From Clostridia bacterium (GTDB taxonomy: Bacteria; Bacillota; Clostridia; Christensenellales; Borkfalkiaceae): a stretch of DNA of 55,398 bases. The number at the start of each line of letters is the position of its first letter. Position 1 is the stretch's first letter. Shown one piece after another: positions 34,836-43,900 of the stretch. The notes under the pieces were generated by a model. The model did no database searches. It saw only the letters and a program-made list of their open reading frames with translations, and was not told the DNA's origin. Made by a program: the position numbers and the translations under genes. Location of the stretch: NCBI GenBank assembly GCA_021203865.1, contig JAJQAJ010000023.1, forward strand, positions 1 through 55,398, read 5' to 3'.

Positions 34836-36824
34836 TTATTTGTTCTTTTTGGCGTTTTTAATTGCCTTCAGCGCAGACTCAACGACGTTTTCGGCGGTGA
34901 ATCCGAAATGTTCAAAAGCGACTTTCGCGGGAGCCGACACGCCGAAGCTTTTCATGCATATCATTTCGCCATAGTCTTTGCAGTAGGGCTGCCATGAGTA
35001 ATATGACCCCGCCTCAACGCACACGCGCGCTTTTACCGACGAGGGAAGCACGCTTTCACGGTAATTTTCCGGCTGCCTTTCAAAAAGCTCCATGCAGCAA
35101 AGCGACACGACTCTCGTTTTTATGCCTTTCCCCTCGAGCGTCTTTTTTGCCTCCGTGCAAAGCTCAACCTCGGAGCCGGAGGCGATGAGCATTACGTCGG
35201 GTTTTCCTTTCGAGTCCTGGAGTACGTATCCGCCCTTCATGGCCTCAATGCCGGACGTGGCGTACTGTGGAAGGTTTTGGCGCGATTCAACGATGACGGT
35301 GGGGTAGGACTCCGAAAATGCCGAGATGTAAGCCGCCAGAGTCTCTTTCCCGTCAGCGGGACGGAAGACCTTGACGTTGGGGATGGATCTTAAATTTATG
35401 AGCTGCTCCATCGGCTGGTGAGTGGGTCCGTCTTCGCCGACGCCTATGCTGTCGTGGGTCATGACGTACACCACGGGGATGTTCATGAGCCCGCTCATCC
35501 TTATTCCGCCTTTCATGTAGTCGACGAACGAGAAGAAGGTGGAGCAAAGTATTTTGAGTCCGCCGTGGAGCTGTATGCCGTTGCATATCGCCGACATCGC
35601 GTGTTCCCGTATGCCGAACTGTATGTTCCTCCCCAGCCTGTTTTCAGCCGTGAAATTTCCGCCGCCGACTATCCCGGTTTTTGTGGAAGGCGAGAGGTCG
35701 GCGGAACCCGACATGAGGTTGGGGTAAATTTCGGCGAGTCTGTTTATGATGTTGCCGCCCGCGACTCTCGTGGCCTCTGACTTTGTGAACTCCATCTCAT
35801 TGCAGAGTTTTTTGAGGTCGGGCGAATAGTTTCTGCCCATGTACCGCTCGTAAAGATTCGCGAGCTCCGGGAAATTTTCTCTGTATGACGCGAACAGTTT
35901 GTTCCACTCATCCTCGAAGGCGCATTTCTCGTCCGCGATTTTTTTGCAGTGCTCCACGACCTCCGTGGGTACGGTGAAGGGAGGGTAGGTCCAGCCGAGG
36001 TTGTCTTTGAGCTTTTGCAAGTTTTTTTCACCTATCGGCGCGCCGTGACAGTCCGCGCTTCCCGCGAGAGGGCTGCCGTAGCCTATCACGGTCTTGCATA
36101 TTATGATGGAGGGACGGGTCGTGTCCTCTTTCGCTCTTTCCACGGCCTGTCTGAACGCACCCAAATTGTTGCCGTCGGGAACTCTCAGAACCTGCCAGCC
36201 CTGGGCCAAAAATCTTCCGGCGATGTTTTCGTCGAAGGTTGTGTGTATGTCGCCCTCGATGGTTATGTCGTTGTTGTCATATACTAAGATGAGCTTTCCG
36301 AGTTTCAGCGTGCCCGCGAGCGAACATGCCTCGTATGAAAGTCCCTCCTCAAGGCACCCGTCGCCGCACAAAACGTAAGTGTAGTGGTCGACTATCGGGT
36401 ATCCGGGACGGTTGAAAGTCGCCGCGAGATGCGCCTCCGCTATCGCGAAGCCCACGCCGTTCGCGAGTCCCTGCCCTAGGGGCCCCGTTGACGTTTCTAC
36501 TCCGTCGGTTGTGCCGTATTCGGGATGCCCGGGGGTGCGGGAGCCTAGCTGACGGAAGTTTTTTATTTCCTCCATGGGAAGATTGTATCCGAACATGTGG
36601 AGAAGAGAATAGAGCAGCATCGATCCGTGTCCCGCGGAGAGGATGAAGCGGTCCCTGTTGTCCCATTTGGGATTTTTGTGACTGTACCTCATGATGTCGG
36701 CGAAAAGTTCATACCCCATGGGCGCCGCACTCATGCACATTCCCGGATGTCCCGATTTGGCCTTTTCCACGGCTTCCGCGGACAAAACCCTGATTGTGTC
36801 AACGCATTTGCTCTCAACTGACAT
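34836..36824 (-). CDS. tkt: Transketolase
   Basis: The 662-residue thiamine-diphosphate enzyme moves two-carbon units between sugar phosphates in the pentose phosphate pathway. Evidence: KSGHPGMCMSAAP at the start, SAGHGSMLLYSLLHM, the ThDP motif GDGCLEEGLSYEA to VYDNNDITIEG, and THDSIGVGEDGPTHQP with FRPADGKET in the pyrimidine domain. AAAGGAG lies before the ATG. It follows the phosphohexomutase gene by 35 bases. Length is usual for the full-length single-gene form. Confidence 0.96.
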   Translation of the reverse strand: MSVESKCVDTIRVLSAEAVEKAKSGHPGMCMSAAPMGYELFADIMRYSHKNPKWDNRDRFILSAGHGSMLLYSLLHMFGYNLPMEEIKNFRQLGSRTPGHPEYGTTDGVETSTGPLGQGLANGVGFAIAEAHLAATFNRPGYPIVDHYTYVLCGDGCLEEGLSYEACSLAGTLKLGKLILVYDNNDITIEGDIHTTFDENIAGRFLAQGWQVLRVPDGNNLGAFRQAVERAKEDTTRPSIIICKTVIGYGSPLAGSADCHGAPIGEKNLQKLKDNLGWTYPPFTVPTEVVEHCKKIADEKCAFEDEWNKLFASYRENFPELANLYERYMGRNYSPDLKKLCNEMEFTKSEATRVAGGNIINRLAEIYPNLMSGSADLSPSTKTGIVGGGNFTAENRLGRNIQFGIREHAMSAICNGIQLHGGLKILCSTFFSFVDYMKGGIRMSGLMNIPVVYVMTHDSIGVGEDGPTHQPMEQLINLRSIPNVKVFRPADGKETLAAYISAFSESYPTVIVESRQNLPQYATSGIEAMKGGYVLQDSKGKPDVMLIASGSEVELCTEAKKTLEGKGIKTRVVSLCCMELFERQPENYRESVLPSSVKARVCVEAGSYYSWQPYCKDYGEMICMKSFGVSAPAKVAFEHFGFTAENVVESALKAIKNAKKNK

Positions 36825-36859
36825 AAGTGTTCTCCTTTGTTGTTCTATCCCTTCCGGGA

Positions 36860-38380
36860 TTAAGTTGTCTCTTTTTCTGCCTTCATTCCGGCGAGCGCTT
36901 TTAAACTTTCACAGTCCAAAAAGTCGTATCCGCCAACCAGAAGATAGAGGGTCTTCGCCATTTTCTTCACGCCGCCGACGCTGTCGCTTTCAAAGTTCAC
37001 AGGGATGACGGGGTCGTGGACGCTTTGGCGAATCTGCAGCCATCCGTCGCCGTGCCTTTTGTCAAACCGGAGCCTAAGTCCCTCAAAGTTATGCCTTTCG
37101 GCCGTCACCCCATCGCATTCCTCGGCGAGGTATTTGAGCTCGTCTATGACCTGAATACCCTCTTCCCTGAAATCTTCGCTCTCCTCGGTGAATTTGAGCC
37201 TCACCTCATGCTCTTCTTTGGGCGATTTTAAATCTTTTATGAGGTTAAGAAGGTCTCCGCCCGAGGCGAGGGCAATGAGAAGCCTCGTCATGAGGTACGC
37301 TCCGTCGTCAAGATAATAGTTTTCTTTCAGCGCCGCGTGTCCGCTCGTCTCAATCGCGAGCGGGGAATATTCTCCCGCCTCGTTCAGAGCCACACATTTG
37401 TCTATGACGTTTTTGTAGCCGCGCTTGTAGCGTATGTGTTTTCCGCCGTGCGCCTCGATGAATTCTGTGAGGTGGTCGCTCGCCACGGAGTCGGTGACGA
37501 TTGTTCCGGGCTTTTCTTTGAGAAGTATGGCCGAGATCAATGCTATGAGCCTGTTTCTGTTTATCTCCGTTCCTGTTTTGTCTACGCACGCCGCTCTGTC
37601 GACGTCGGTGTCGAAAATTATCCCAAAGTCCGCTCCCGCGGAATACGCCGCGTTTTTCAGACTTTCTATGGCACCCTCGTCTTCCGGGTTAGGAACGTGC
37701 GCGGGGAACGTGCCGTCGGGCTCCAAATTGACGGACCCCGCGGTGTCTGCGCCGAGAGGCCCAAGCACCATCTTTTCATAAAAGCCGCCGGCGCCTGAGC
37801 TCGCGTCAACCACTATCTTTTTTCCTAAGAGCGGTTTTTCTGTCCCGCAGGCCGCTCTGACCATGTTTACGAGCCCATCACAGTACTCCGAAAGGAAATC
37901 CGTGTCCCTGAAATTTCCCGTCCCCGGGAGCGTCTTTCCGTATATCGCGCAGGCGAGGATTCTTTCTATGTCGTCGCCTTCGAGACCTCCTTCCTTCGTG
38001 AAGAATTTGAGTCCGTTTCTCTCCATGGGAAGATGCGAGGCCGTAATCATCACCGAACCGTCGCAGGCGTAATTTTTGCTTTGAAGTATCATGAAAAGAG
38101 AGGGAGTGGACGTGAGTCCGCACCTTAGACATGTCACCGCGCTCTCTGAAAAAGCCCTCTGGCACGCCTCGTAAATTCTCTTTGACGACACCCTTGAATC
38201 GTGCCCCAACGCTATCGTGAGCTCTTTCTTTTTATATTTTTCCGAGAGGAATGACGCGAAAGACTTCGCTATCGCGATGACCACGTCATCCGTGAGCTCG
38301 ACAGGCCCTCTGATGCCCTCCACGGCCACGCCGCGGACATCCGTCCCGCTTTTGAGTTTGAGTATGTCTTCTTCGTCCAT
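36860..38380 (-). CDS. Phosphomannomutase/phosphoglucomutase family protein
   Basis: The 506-residue alpha-D-phosphohexomutase interconverts hexose 1- and 6-phosphates. The phosphoserine loop is TASHLPMERNGLKFF (canonical TASHNP), the metal loop DTDVDRAA (canonical DGDxDR), and the sugar loop ETSGHAALKENYYLDDGAY. These variants match a subgroup found in Clostridia and in plant plastids rather than a damaged enzyme, since all three loops are otherwise intact. It leads an operon with transketolase and has a leaderless-type promoter. Confidence 0.87.
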   Translation of the reverse strand: MDEEDILKLKSGTDVRGVAVEGIRGPVELTDDVVIAIAKSFASFLSEKYKKKELTIALGHDSRVSSKRIYEACQRAFSESAVTCLRCGLTSTPSLFMILQSKNYACDGSVMITASHLPMERNGLKFFTKEGGLEGDDIERILACAIYGKTLPGTGNFRDTDFLSEYCDGLVNMVRAACGTEKPLLGKKIVVDASSGAGGFYEKMVLGPLGADTAGSVNLEPDGTFPAHVPNPEDEGAIESLKNAAYSAGADFGIIFDTDVDRAACVDKTGTEINRNRLIALISAILLKEKPGTIVTDSVASDHLTEFIEAHGGKHIRYKRGYKNVIDKCVALNEAGEYSPLAIETSGHAALKENYYLDDGAYLMTRLLIALASGGDLLNLIKDLKSPKEEHEVRLKFTEESEDFREEGIQVIDELKYLAEECDGVTAERHNFEGLRLRFDKRHGDGWLQIRQSVHDPVIPVNFESDSVGGVKKMAKTLYLLVGGYDFLDCESLKALAGMKAEKETT

Positions 38381-38387
38381 GTTTTAA

Positions 38388-38416
38388 ATTATACAATATT
38401 TTGTGGCCTTGTACAA
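38388..38416 (-). promoter_or_regulatory. Promoter of the phosphohexomutase-transketolase operon, leaderless type
   Basis: On the minus strand TTGTAC (38411-38416), 17-base spacer, TATAAT (38388-38393), then 7 bases (TTAAAAC) to the ATG. Confidence 0.82.
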
Positions 38417-38532
38417 CTTTTAATTCCATATTTGGGTATAAAAATTTTTTAATTTTGACTTCGAAAATAGCCGTAATCCTCATTTTTTTGGACTTCCTTC
38501 ATTATATTTTTTGATAAGTTTCCATAAAAAAC

Positions 38533-38561
38533 TTGAAATCGCATCATAGTTTTGTTATAAT
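38533..38561 (+). promoter_or_regulatory. Promoter of proS
   Basis: TTGAAA (38533-38538), 17-base spacer, TATAAT (38556-38561). The leader is about 40 bases with an AGAGGTG ribosome site. It is too short for a T-box. Confidence 0.82.
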
Positions 38562-38607
38562 ATTCTCACATAAGCATAGTTTTTGGCTGATAAGAGAGGT
38601 GTGGCCC

Positions 38608-40038
38608 ATGCCCAAAGATAATTTTGTGGAAAACATCGCCGACATTGAGACCGATTTTCCGCGCTGGTACACAGACGTCGTCATAAAGACTAAACTTGCC
38701 GACTACGGACCCGTCAAGGGCACGATGGTCATACGTCCGTACGGTTACGCCATATGGGAGAACATGCAAAGGGAGCTCGACGTGAGGTTCAAAGCGACCG
38801 GACACGAGAACGCTTATTTTCCCCTTCTCATCCCTATGAGCTTCATGACGAAGGAAGCCGAGCATGTGGAGGGGTTCGCGCCGGAAGTCGCCGTAGTCAC
38901 TCACGCGGGCGGGGAAGTGCTCTCCGAGCCTCTGGCCGTGAGGCCAACTTCTGAAACCATAATAGGTCATATGTACTCAAAATGGGTGCAGTCTTATAGG
39001 GACCTTCCGATACTCATGAACCAGTGGTGCAACGTCATGCGCTGGGAAAAGACGACGAGGCCATTTCTTAGGACATCCGAGTTTTTGTGGCAGGAGGGAC
39101 ACACCGTGCACGCCACGGAAGACGAGGCCGTGGAGGAAACTAAGAGGATGCTGGGTGTATACAGGGAGTTTGCCGAAAACTGCATGGCGATGCCCGTCAT
39201 GTGCGGTGTGAAGACAGAAAAGGAGAGGTTCGCCGGCGCCGTCGAAACATACGGCATGGAGGCCATGATGAAGGACGGGAAATCACTCCAGGCCGGGACA
39301 TCGCATTATCTCGGACAGAACTTCGCTAAGGCTTTCGACATAAAATTCCTTGACGCGGACGGTGAGCAAAAATACGGCTACACGTCGAGCTGGGGCGTTT
39401 CCACAAGGCTCATAGGCGCGCTCATAATGACTCACGGCGACGCACGGGGGTTAGTTCTTCCCCCGAAGCTCGCACCGACGGAGGTCGTCATAATTCCCAT
39501 CGCCGCGGGAAAATCGCCCGTTGTCATGGAAAAGTGTGTCGAGCTTAAAGAAAAGCTCATAAAAAAGGGTGTCCGCGTGAAACTTGACGACAGTGACAAC
39601 TCGCCGGGGTGGAAGTTCAACGAATGGGAGATGATGGGAGTGCCCTGTAGAGTTGAGATGGGACCCCGGGATATAGAGGGCGGAAAGGCCGTGCTTTTCA
39701 GAAGGGACACGTGCGAAAAAAGTGATTATCCCCTTGAAGGACTGGAAGACTCAATTTCATCGCTTCTTTTTGCCATTCAGTCCGACATGTACACGGCCGC
39801 GAAAAAGAGGATGGACGACAGAATTGTCGAATGCAAAAGCGTAGGCGAGCTTCTTGAAGCCGTTGACGGCGGAAATTTCGTCCGTGCCGGATGGTGCGGG
39901 GACAGAGCCTGTGAGGATAATGTCAAGGACAAGACAATGGCAACCGCGAGGATAATTGAGGAGAAGTGCACGTCAAATGCGTGTGTCGTGTGCGGAAAAA
40001 AAGCCTTGCGCACTGTGATATTCGCGAGGGCCTATTAA
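38608..40038 (+). CDS. proS: Prolyl-tRNA synthetase, archaeal/eukaryotic type
   Basis: The start is the ATG at 38608 after AGAGGTG; the upstream ATG at 38533 overlaps the promoter. The 476-residue class II synthetase opens FPRWYTDVVIKTKLADYGPV, typical of the shorter archaeal/eukaryotic-type ProRS lacking the editing insertion. Motif 2 is WCNVMRWEKTTRPFLRTSEFLWQEGHT (split across residues 156-182), motif 3 includes TSSWGVSTRLIGALIMTHGD, and the C-terminal extension ends with a cysteine set (WCGDRAC, CVVCGKKA) of the zinc-binding type and a terminal Tyr. It charges tRNA-Pro. Confidence 0.94.
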   Translation: MPKDNFVENIADIETDFPRWYTDVVIKTKLADYGPVKGTMVIRPYGYAIWENMQRELDVRFKATGHENAYFPLLIPMSFMTKEAEHVEGFAPEVAVVTHAGGEVLSEPLAVRPTSETIIGHMYSKWVQSYRDLPILMNQWCNVMRWEKTTRPFLRTSEFLWQEGHTVHATEDEAVEETKRMLGVYREFAENCMAMPVMCGVKTEKERFAGAVETYGMEAMMKDGKSLQAGTSHYLGQNFAKAFDIKFLDADGEQKYGYTSSWGVSTRLIGALIMTHGDARGLVLPPKLAPTEVVIIPIAAGKSPVVMEKCVELKEKLIKKGVRVKLDDSDNSPGWKFNEWEMMGVPCRVEMGPRDIEGGKAVLFRRDTCEKSDYPLEGLEDSISSLLFAIQSDMYTAAKKRMDDRIVECKSVGELLEAVDGGNFVRAGWCGDRACEDNVKDKTMATARIIEEKCTSNACVVCGKKALRTVIFARAY

Positions 40039-40056
40039 GGTTCCGGGAGGGAAACC

Positions 40057-41004
40057 ATGACATTGCAGCAGCTCAAATATTTTGTTAAAATAGCTGAATG
40101 CGGTTCGATAACCGAGGCGGCGCAGGAGCTTTTCATTGCGCAGCCGTCACTTTCCTCGTCCGTCAAGATGCTTGAGCAGGAGTTTGACATAATGCTGTTC
40201 ACAAGGTCCGCGAGAGGTATCGCGCTGACGCCGGAAGGATATGAATTTTTGGCATACGCGAGAGACATCCTCGAAAAAGAGGACACACTAAATGAGCACT
40301 TCCTCGCGGGGCACGTCCACAAGAGGCAACTTGCCGTGTCCACGCATCACTACGCGTTCTCCGTGACGGCGTTCGCAAACGTCATAAAGCATCTTGGCGA
40401 ATCGGATGAATACTCACTTTCTTTGAGAGAGTCCAGAACGTACGAAATTTTGGACGACGTCGCGCTCTACAGAAGCGAGGTGGGGATACTTTTCATAAGC
40501 GATTTCAACAGGAAACCTTTGAAAAGATATCTCAACGACATGCATCTCGCGTACCATCCCATATTCAATACCCAGGCGCACGTGTTTCTCAGCAAGAAGC
40601 ACCCGCTCGCGGGCCGCGCGAAACTCACGCTCGACGAACTGTCTGATTATCCGTACCTTTGCTTTGAGCAGGGCGCATATAACGCATTCTATTTCTCAGA
40701 AGAGGTTCTAAGCGAGGTGGCGAGGACGAAAGTCATTCACGTGACTGACAGGGCGACCATCTTCAATCTCATGGAACAGATAAACGGTTATACGGTGAGC
40801 ACCGGGATTTTGCATAACGACCTTAACGTCGAGGATATCGTGTCCATCCCCATAAAACCCGCCCAGAACATACAGATAGGCTGGATATCAAACAAAAAAG
40901 CCGTTCTATCCTCAATGGCGAGGGATTTCGTGGACGAGCTTTGCTACATTATAAACGGGTACGGCTACAAGATTCTCTTTGACGACGCTGACGCCGACCT
41001 GTGA
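40057..41004 (+). CDS. LysR family transcriptional regulator
   Basis: The 315-residue protein has the N-terminal winged helix (LQQLKYFVKIAECGSITEAA, then AQPSLSSSVKMLEQE and RSARGIALTPEG) and a C-terminal effector domain. It starts 18 bases after proS behind GGGAGG, so it may be co-transcribed. No divergent target gene is adjacent, and the effector is unknown. Such regulators usually control nearby metabolic or stress genes and themselves. Confidence 0.9.
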   Translation: MTLQQLKYFVKIAECGSITEAAQELFIAQPSLSSSVKMLEQEFDIMLFTRSARGIALTPEGYEFLAYARDILEKEDTLNEHFLAGHVHKRQLAVSTHHYAFSVTAFANVIKHLGESDEYSLSLRESRTYEILDDVALYRSEVGILFISDFNRKPLKRYLNDMHLAYHPIFNTQAHVFLSKKHPLAGRAKLTLDELSDYPYLCFEQGAYNAFYFSEEVLSEVARTKVIHVTDRATIFNLMEQINGYTVSTGILHNDLNVEDIVSIPIKPAQNIQIGWISNKKAVLSSMARDFVDELCYIINGYGYKILFDDADADL

Positions 41005-41031
41005 CAAATCAAAAAAAATGTGAGGTGAATT

Positions 41032-41457
41032 ATGGCTAATTTTTGTCCTAATTGCGGAAGCGCGGTGCAGGAAGGTTCCTCTTTCTGCCCCAACTGCGGA
41101 ACTTCGCTCGATACAGTTGCCGCTGTGCAGCAGCAACAGCCCCAGCAGACGTCAGGCGTCACCGCGTCGGGTGTCGCGGCGGGAGTTGTGGGCACGCTTG
41201 TGGTCGCCACACTCGCTGGCGGGCTCACGAGAAACCTTTATTACTACCGCGGCAGGTACTTCACCGACCCCTACTGCCGCATGCCTTACATGGGCGGGCG
41301 GGTCATGAGACATACCCTGCCTCCACGCGGACCGGCTCCCAGACCCGCGGCTCCGAGAGGAGGGATGGGTGGAGCGCCGAGAGGTGGAGCTCCCAGAGGC
41401 GGCATGGGCGGAGGTCCCAGAGGCGGCGGTGGTCCCAGAGGCGGCGGACACAGATGA
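41032..41457 (+). CDS. Zinc-ribbon protein with a membrane segment and RGG-rich tail
   Basis: The 141-residue protein begins with a double-CxxC zinc ribbon (FCPNCGSAVQEGSSFCPNCG), then a Gln/Pro linker (about 33-41), a hydrophobic Ala/Gly/Val stretch (about 46-65, weak membrane helix), an aromatic patch (NLYYYRGRYF) and a low-complexity tail from about residue 97 built of PRGG and GGMGG units. The tail resembles RGG boxes that bind RNA in other organisms. It follows LysR by 27 bases with GAGGTG. Function unknown. Confidence 0.75.
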   Translation: MANFCPNCGSAVQEGSSFCPNCGTSLDTVAAVQQQQPQQTSGVTASGVAAGVVGTLVVATLAGGLTRNLYYYRGRYFTDPYCRMPYMGGRVMRHTLPPRGPAPRPAAPRGGMGGAPRGGAPRGGMGGGPRGGGGPRGGGHR

Positions 41458-41467
41458 TTTGGAAATG

Positions 41468-41506
41468 AAAAAAAGGCAGGTCTTAAAGATCTGCCAAATT
41501 TTTTTT
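41468..41506. terminator. Bidirectional intrinsic terminator
   Basis: Arms GGCAGGTC (41475-41482) and GATCTGCC (41488-41495), one wobble pair, with an A-run to the left and T8 to the right, between convergent genes. Confidence 0.82.
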
Positions 41507-41514
41507 CCGTAATT

Positions 41515-42534
41515 TCATTTGATTTCTCTAAGCCAGCCCTCCGGAGCCTCAATCTCGCCGTACTGTATTTTTGTGAGGGTTTCGTAGAGCTTTTCAGTTA
41601 TCTCACCGGGTTTGTCCATTCCGGAAGGAAATTTTATAAGTTTGCCGTGGTCAAATATCGCACCCACGGGTGATATCACGGCCGCCGTGCCGCAGACTCC
41701 GCATTCCGCGAATTCGGAGACTTCGTCGAAGAGTACTCTTCTTTGCTCGACTTTGAGACCCAAGTAATGTTCGGCGACGAAACATATTGACCTTCTCGTG
41801 ATTGAAGGGAGGATGCTGTCTGATCTGGGAGTGACTATCGTGCCGTCTTTTTTGACGAATATGAAGTTTGCGCCGCCGGTTTCTTCGACGTATTTTCTTT
41901 CCGCGGCGTCCAGATAGAGGTTTTCGTCAAACCCGAGTCTGTGTGCTTCGACAATAGCTTGAAGGCTCATGGCGTAGTTGAGACCGGCTTTTATGTTGCC
42001 TGTGCCGTGAGGGGCGGCTCTGTCATAGTCGCAGACCCGCAAAGTGATGGGTATGGCTCCGCCCTTGAAATAAGGTCCGACAGGGGTCACGAAAACCCTG
42101 AACTGGTACTCATTCGCTGGTTTTACGCCTATCACCGCGTTGCTCCCGAACATATAGGGCCTGATGTACAGCGTCGCGCCGCTCCCGTAAGGGGGCACAT
42201 AGTCCTCGTTCGCCTTCACCGTCATGTCAACGGCTTCCAGGAATTTTTCCGCGGGGTAAGGCGGCATCTCCAGCCTTATAGCCGAGTTCACCATCCTTTC
42301 GGCGTTGAGGTCCGCGCGGAATGTGACCACTCTGTTGTCCTTCGTGCGGTAAGCTTTGAGACCTTCAAAAACTGACTGCGAGTACTGCAAAACTCCGGCG
42401 CACTCAGTGATTGTCACTTTGTCGTCTTCTGTGAGAGCTCCTTTGTCCCATTTGCCGTCTTTGTAATTATTGACGAACCTTAGCGGCGTCTTCATGTATG
42501 AGAAATCAAGATTTTCCCAGTCTATGTTTTGCAT
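41515..42534 (-). CDS. ilvE: Branched-chain amino acid aminotransferase
   Basis: The start is the ATG at 42534 after AAGGAG; an upstream ATG at 42693 would add 53 residues from intergenic sequence. The 339-residue class IV PLP enzyme has the substrate region VFEGLKAYR, RPYMFGS, the lysine region GTGNIKAGLNYAMS that holds the Schiff-base Lys, and ETGGANFIFVKKDG. It transaminates Leu, Ile and Val. The long form with SQSVFEGLKAYR fits the group close to mammalian BCAT. Confidence 0.94.
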   Translation of the reverse strand: MQNIDWENLDFSYMKTPLRFVNNYKDGKWDKGALTEDDKVTITECAGVLQYSQSVFEGLKAYRTKDNRVVTFRADLNAERMVNSAIRLEMPPYPAEKFLEAVDMTVKANEDYVPPYGSGATLYIRPYMFGSNAVIGVKPANEYQFRVFVTPVGPYFKGGAIPITLRVCDYDRAAPHGTGNIKAGLNYAMSLQAIVEAHRLGFDENLYLDAAERKYVEETGGANFIFVKKDGTIVTPRSDSILPSITRRSICFVAEHYLGLKVEQRRVLFDEVSEFAECGVCGTAAVISPVGAIFDHGKLIKFPSGMDKPGEITEKLYETLTKIQYGEIEAPEGWLREIK

Positions 42535-42638
42535 GATATTTCTCCTTACTTTTTTAGTATACATGATAGCTTGCTGCATGTCAAAAAATTTCAGAATTTC
42601 AATTTGCGTCGCTAAAATTAATTTTGTCGATTCTGAAC

Positions 42639-42670
42639 TTGACAATGTTGGGGGGGGGCTGTGGTATACT
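42639..42670 (+). promoter_or_regulatory. Promoter with a G9 tract in its spacer, candidate phase-variable switch
   Basis: TTGACA (42639-42644), 20-base spacer holding nine consecutive G (42650-42658), then an extended -10, TGG-TATACT (-10 at 42665-42670). A 20-base spacer is poor for sigma-A; loss of three G would give the ideal 17. Homopolymer slippage would thus change promoter strength, as known for poly-G/poly-C promoters in Neisseria. It drives the small membrane protein gene downstream. Confidence 0.7.
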
Positions 42671-42735
42671 ACATTTATAAGTTCTTTGGTCACTTCATAT
42701 TTACTGACCGAAAAAAATAAAAAACAGGAGAATGT

Positions 42736-43122
42736 ATGCGTACTCAGGAAGTTTCATCAAAGCAGGAGATGAACAATTTGGTCAATAATCTTGTTGTGCA
42801 AGGTTATCAGACAGAATCCATTACGGATTCCAGTGCTCACCTCATCAAAATGAAGAAAATGTCCATAGCCGGTTTGATAATTTTGTTGCTTCTCGGCATT
42901 ATTTTCGGAATCATATATCTGGCTGTTTGTCTTACAAGGGCACCACAGGATGAAGTGCTCATAACTGTTAGACAGAATGTTTATCAGCAACAGCCTCAAT
43001 ATGGATATAATCCGCAGCAAGGATATGGTTCTCCTCAGCAGAGTTATGGCTATCCCCCTCAGCAACAGGTCAATCCTTACCCTAATCCTAACGGACAGAA
43101 GGGTTCTTCCGAGAATAAGTGA
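42736..43122 (+). CDS. Small membrane protein with Gln/Pro/Tyr-rich tail
   Basis: The 128-residue protein has a soluble head (about 1-42), one strong membrane helix (about 43-68, IAGLIILLLLGIIFGIIYLAV) and a low-complexity tail with repeated YGYNPQQ, GYGSPQQ and YGYPPQQ units. AGGAG at 42726-42730 precedes the ATG. It stands alone between its own promoter and terminator. The family was not recognised; the tail is of the kind found on surface or assembly proteins, but the orientation is not known. Confidence 0.72.
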   Translation: MRTQEVSSKQEMNNLVNNLVVQGYQTESITDSSAHLIKMKKMSIAGLIILLLLGIIFGIIYLAVCLTRAPQDEVLITVRQNVYQQQPQYGYNPQQGYGSPQQSYGYPPQQQVNPYPNPNGQKGSSENK

Positions 43123-43152
43123 CGAATTTAGTTATTTTTTGAAAATTGATTT

Positions 43153-43187
43153 CGCTTGTGACTTAACGTGTCGCAGGCGTTTTTTTT
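43153..43187 (+). terminator. Intrinsic terminator of the Gln/Pro-rich membrane protein gene
   Basis: A 10-bp stem with wobble pairs, CGCTTGTGAC and GTCGCAGGCG, is followed by T8. Confidence 0.8.
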
Positions 43188-43229
43188 GTCATGGAATCAT
43201 GGGATTGGCAATTTGATTTTCTTTTAATA

Positions 43230-43258
43230 TTGACTACAAGCTCATTCTATACTATAAT
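43230..43258 (+). promoter_or_regulatory. Promoter of the recX operon
   Basis: TTGACT (43230-43235), 17-base spacer, TATAAT (43253-43258); AGAGAGG ribosome site follows before recX. No LexA-type box was seen. Confidence 0.75.
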
Positions 43259-43282
43259 TTTTTTATTGAAAGAGAGGTTTTT

Positions 43283-43900
43283 ATGGAAATCACCGCGATA
43301 GAGGCTCAAAAAAAAGACAATACGAGATGCAGCGTGTTTGTTGACGGAGCGTTCTTTTGCGGGCTTAAAATCGATGTCGCTTTGGAGTTCAGGCTTTTTG
43401 TCGGCATGGAAGTGAGTGAGGATTTTTTGGAAAAGATTCAGTTTGAGTCGGAAAAGTCTGTCGCTTTGGAGCGCGCAATGCGCCACATGTCTCTTGCCCT
43501 CAAAACCGAAAAGGAGATGAGAAGGTTTCTAAAAGACAAGGGTTATCTTGACCCCGTCATCGAACACTGCATAGAAAGACTCAAATACTACGGCTACATA
43601 GACGACGAAAACTATTGCCGTGAATACGCGGAATGTCACAAAACCATCGGCAAAAAGAGAATGACGGCTGAACTTCGGCTGCGCGGTATTGATTCGTCCA
43701 CGGTTGAAAAGGTTCTTGCGTGCTTTGAAGACGATCCTTCTGAAATGGAAAGACTTTTGGAAAGATACATGCGCGGAAAGGAAAAAGATTTTAAAAATCG
43801 CAAAAAGGCCCAAAACTATCTTTTTTCGAGAGGGTTTTCCTCTGACGACATAAATGAAGTCATTGACAGGTTTTTCACTGACGAAGATGAGGGTTATTAG
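43283..43900 (+). CDS. recX: Regulatory protein RecX
   Basis: RecX binds and limits RecA filaments. The 205-residue protein has the three-helix repeat pattern: ALERAMRHMSLALKTEKEMRRFLKDKGY, then RLKYYGYIDDENYCREYAE and RLRGIDSSTVEKVL, and a last AQNYLFSRGFSSDDINEVID repeat (given here in fragments of the family's signatures). An N-terminal beta-like extension as in Bacillota RecX precedes them. recA is not in the window. The last 14 bases overlap birA. Confidence 0.9.
   Translation: MEITAIEAQKKDNTRCSVFVDGAFFCGLKIDVALEFRLFVGMEVSEDFLEKIQFESEKSVALERAMRHMSLALKTEKEMRRFLKDKGYLDPVIEHCIERLKYYGYIDDENYCREYAECHKTIGKKRMTAELRLRGIDSSTVEKVLACFEDDPSEMERLLERYMRGKEKDFKNRKKAQNYLFSRGFSSDDINEVIDRFFTDEDEGY

Noticed and set aside
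38562..38607. T-box leader controlling proS
   Set aside because: The leader is only about 40 bases and lacks the T-box core and antiterminator.
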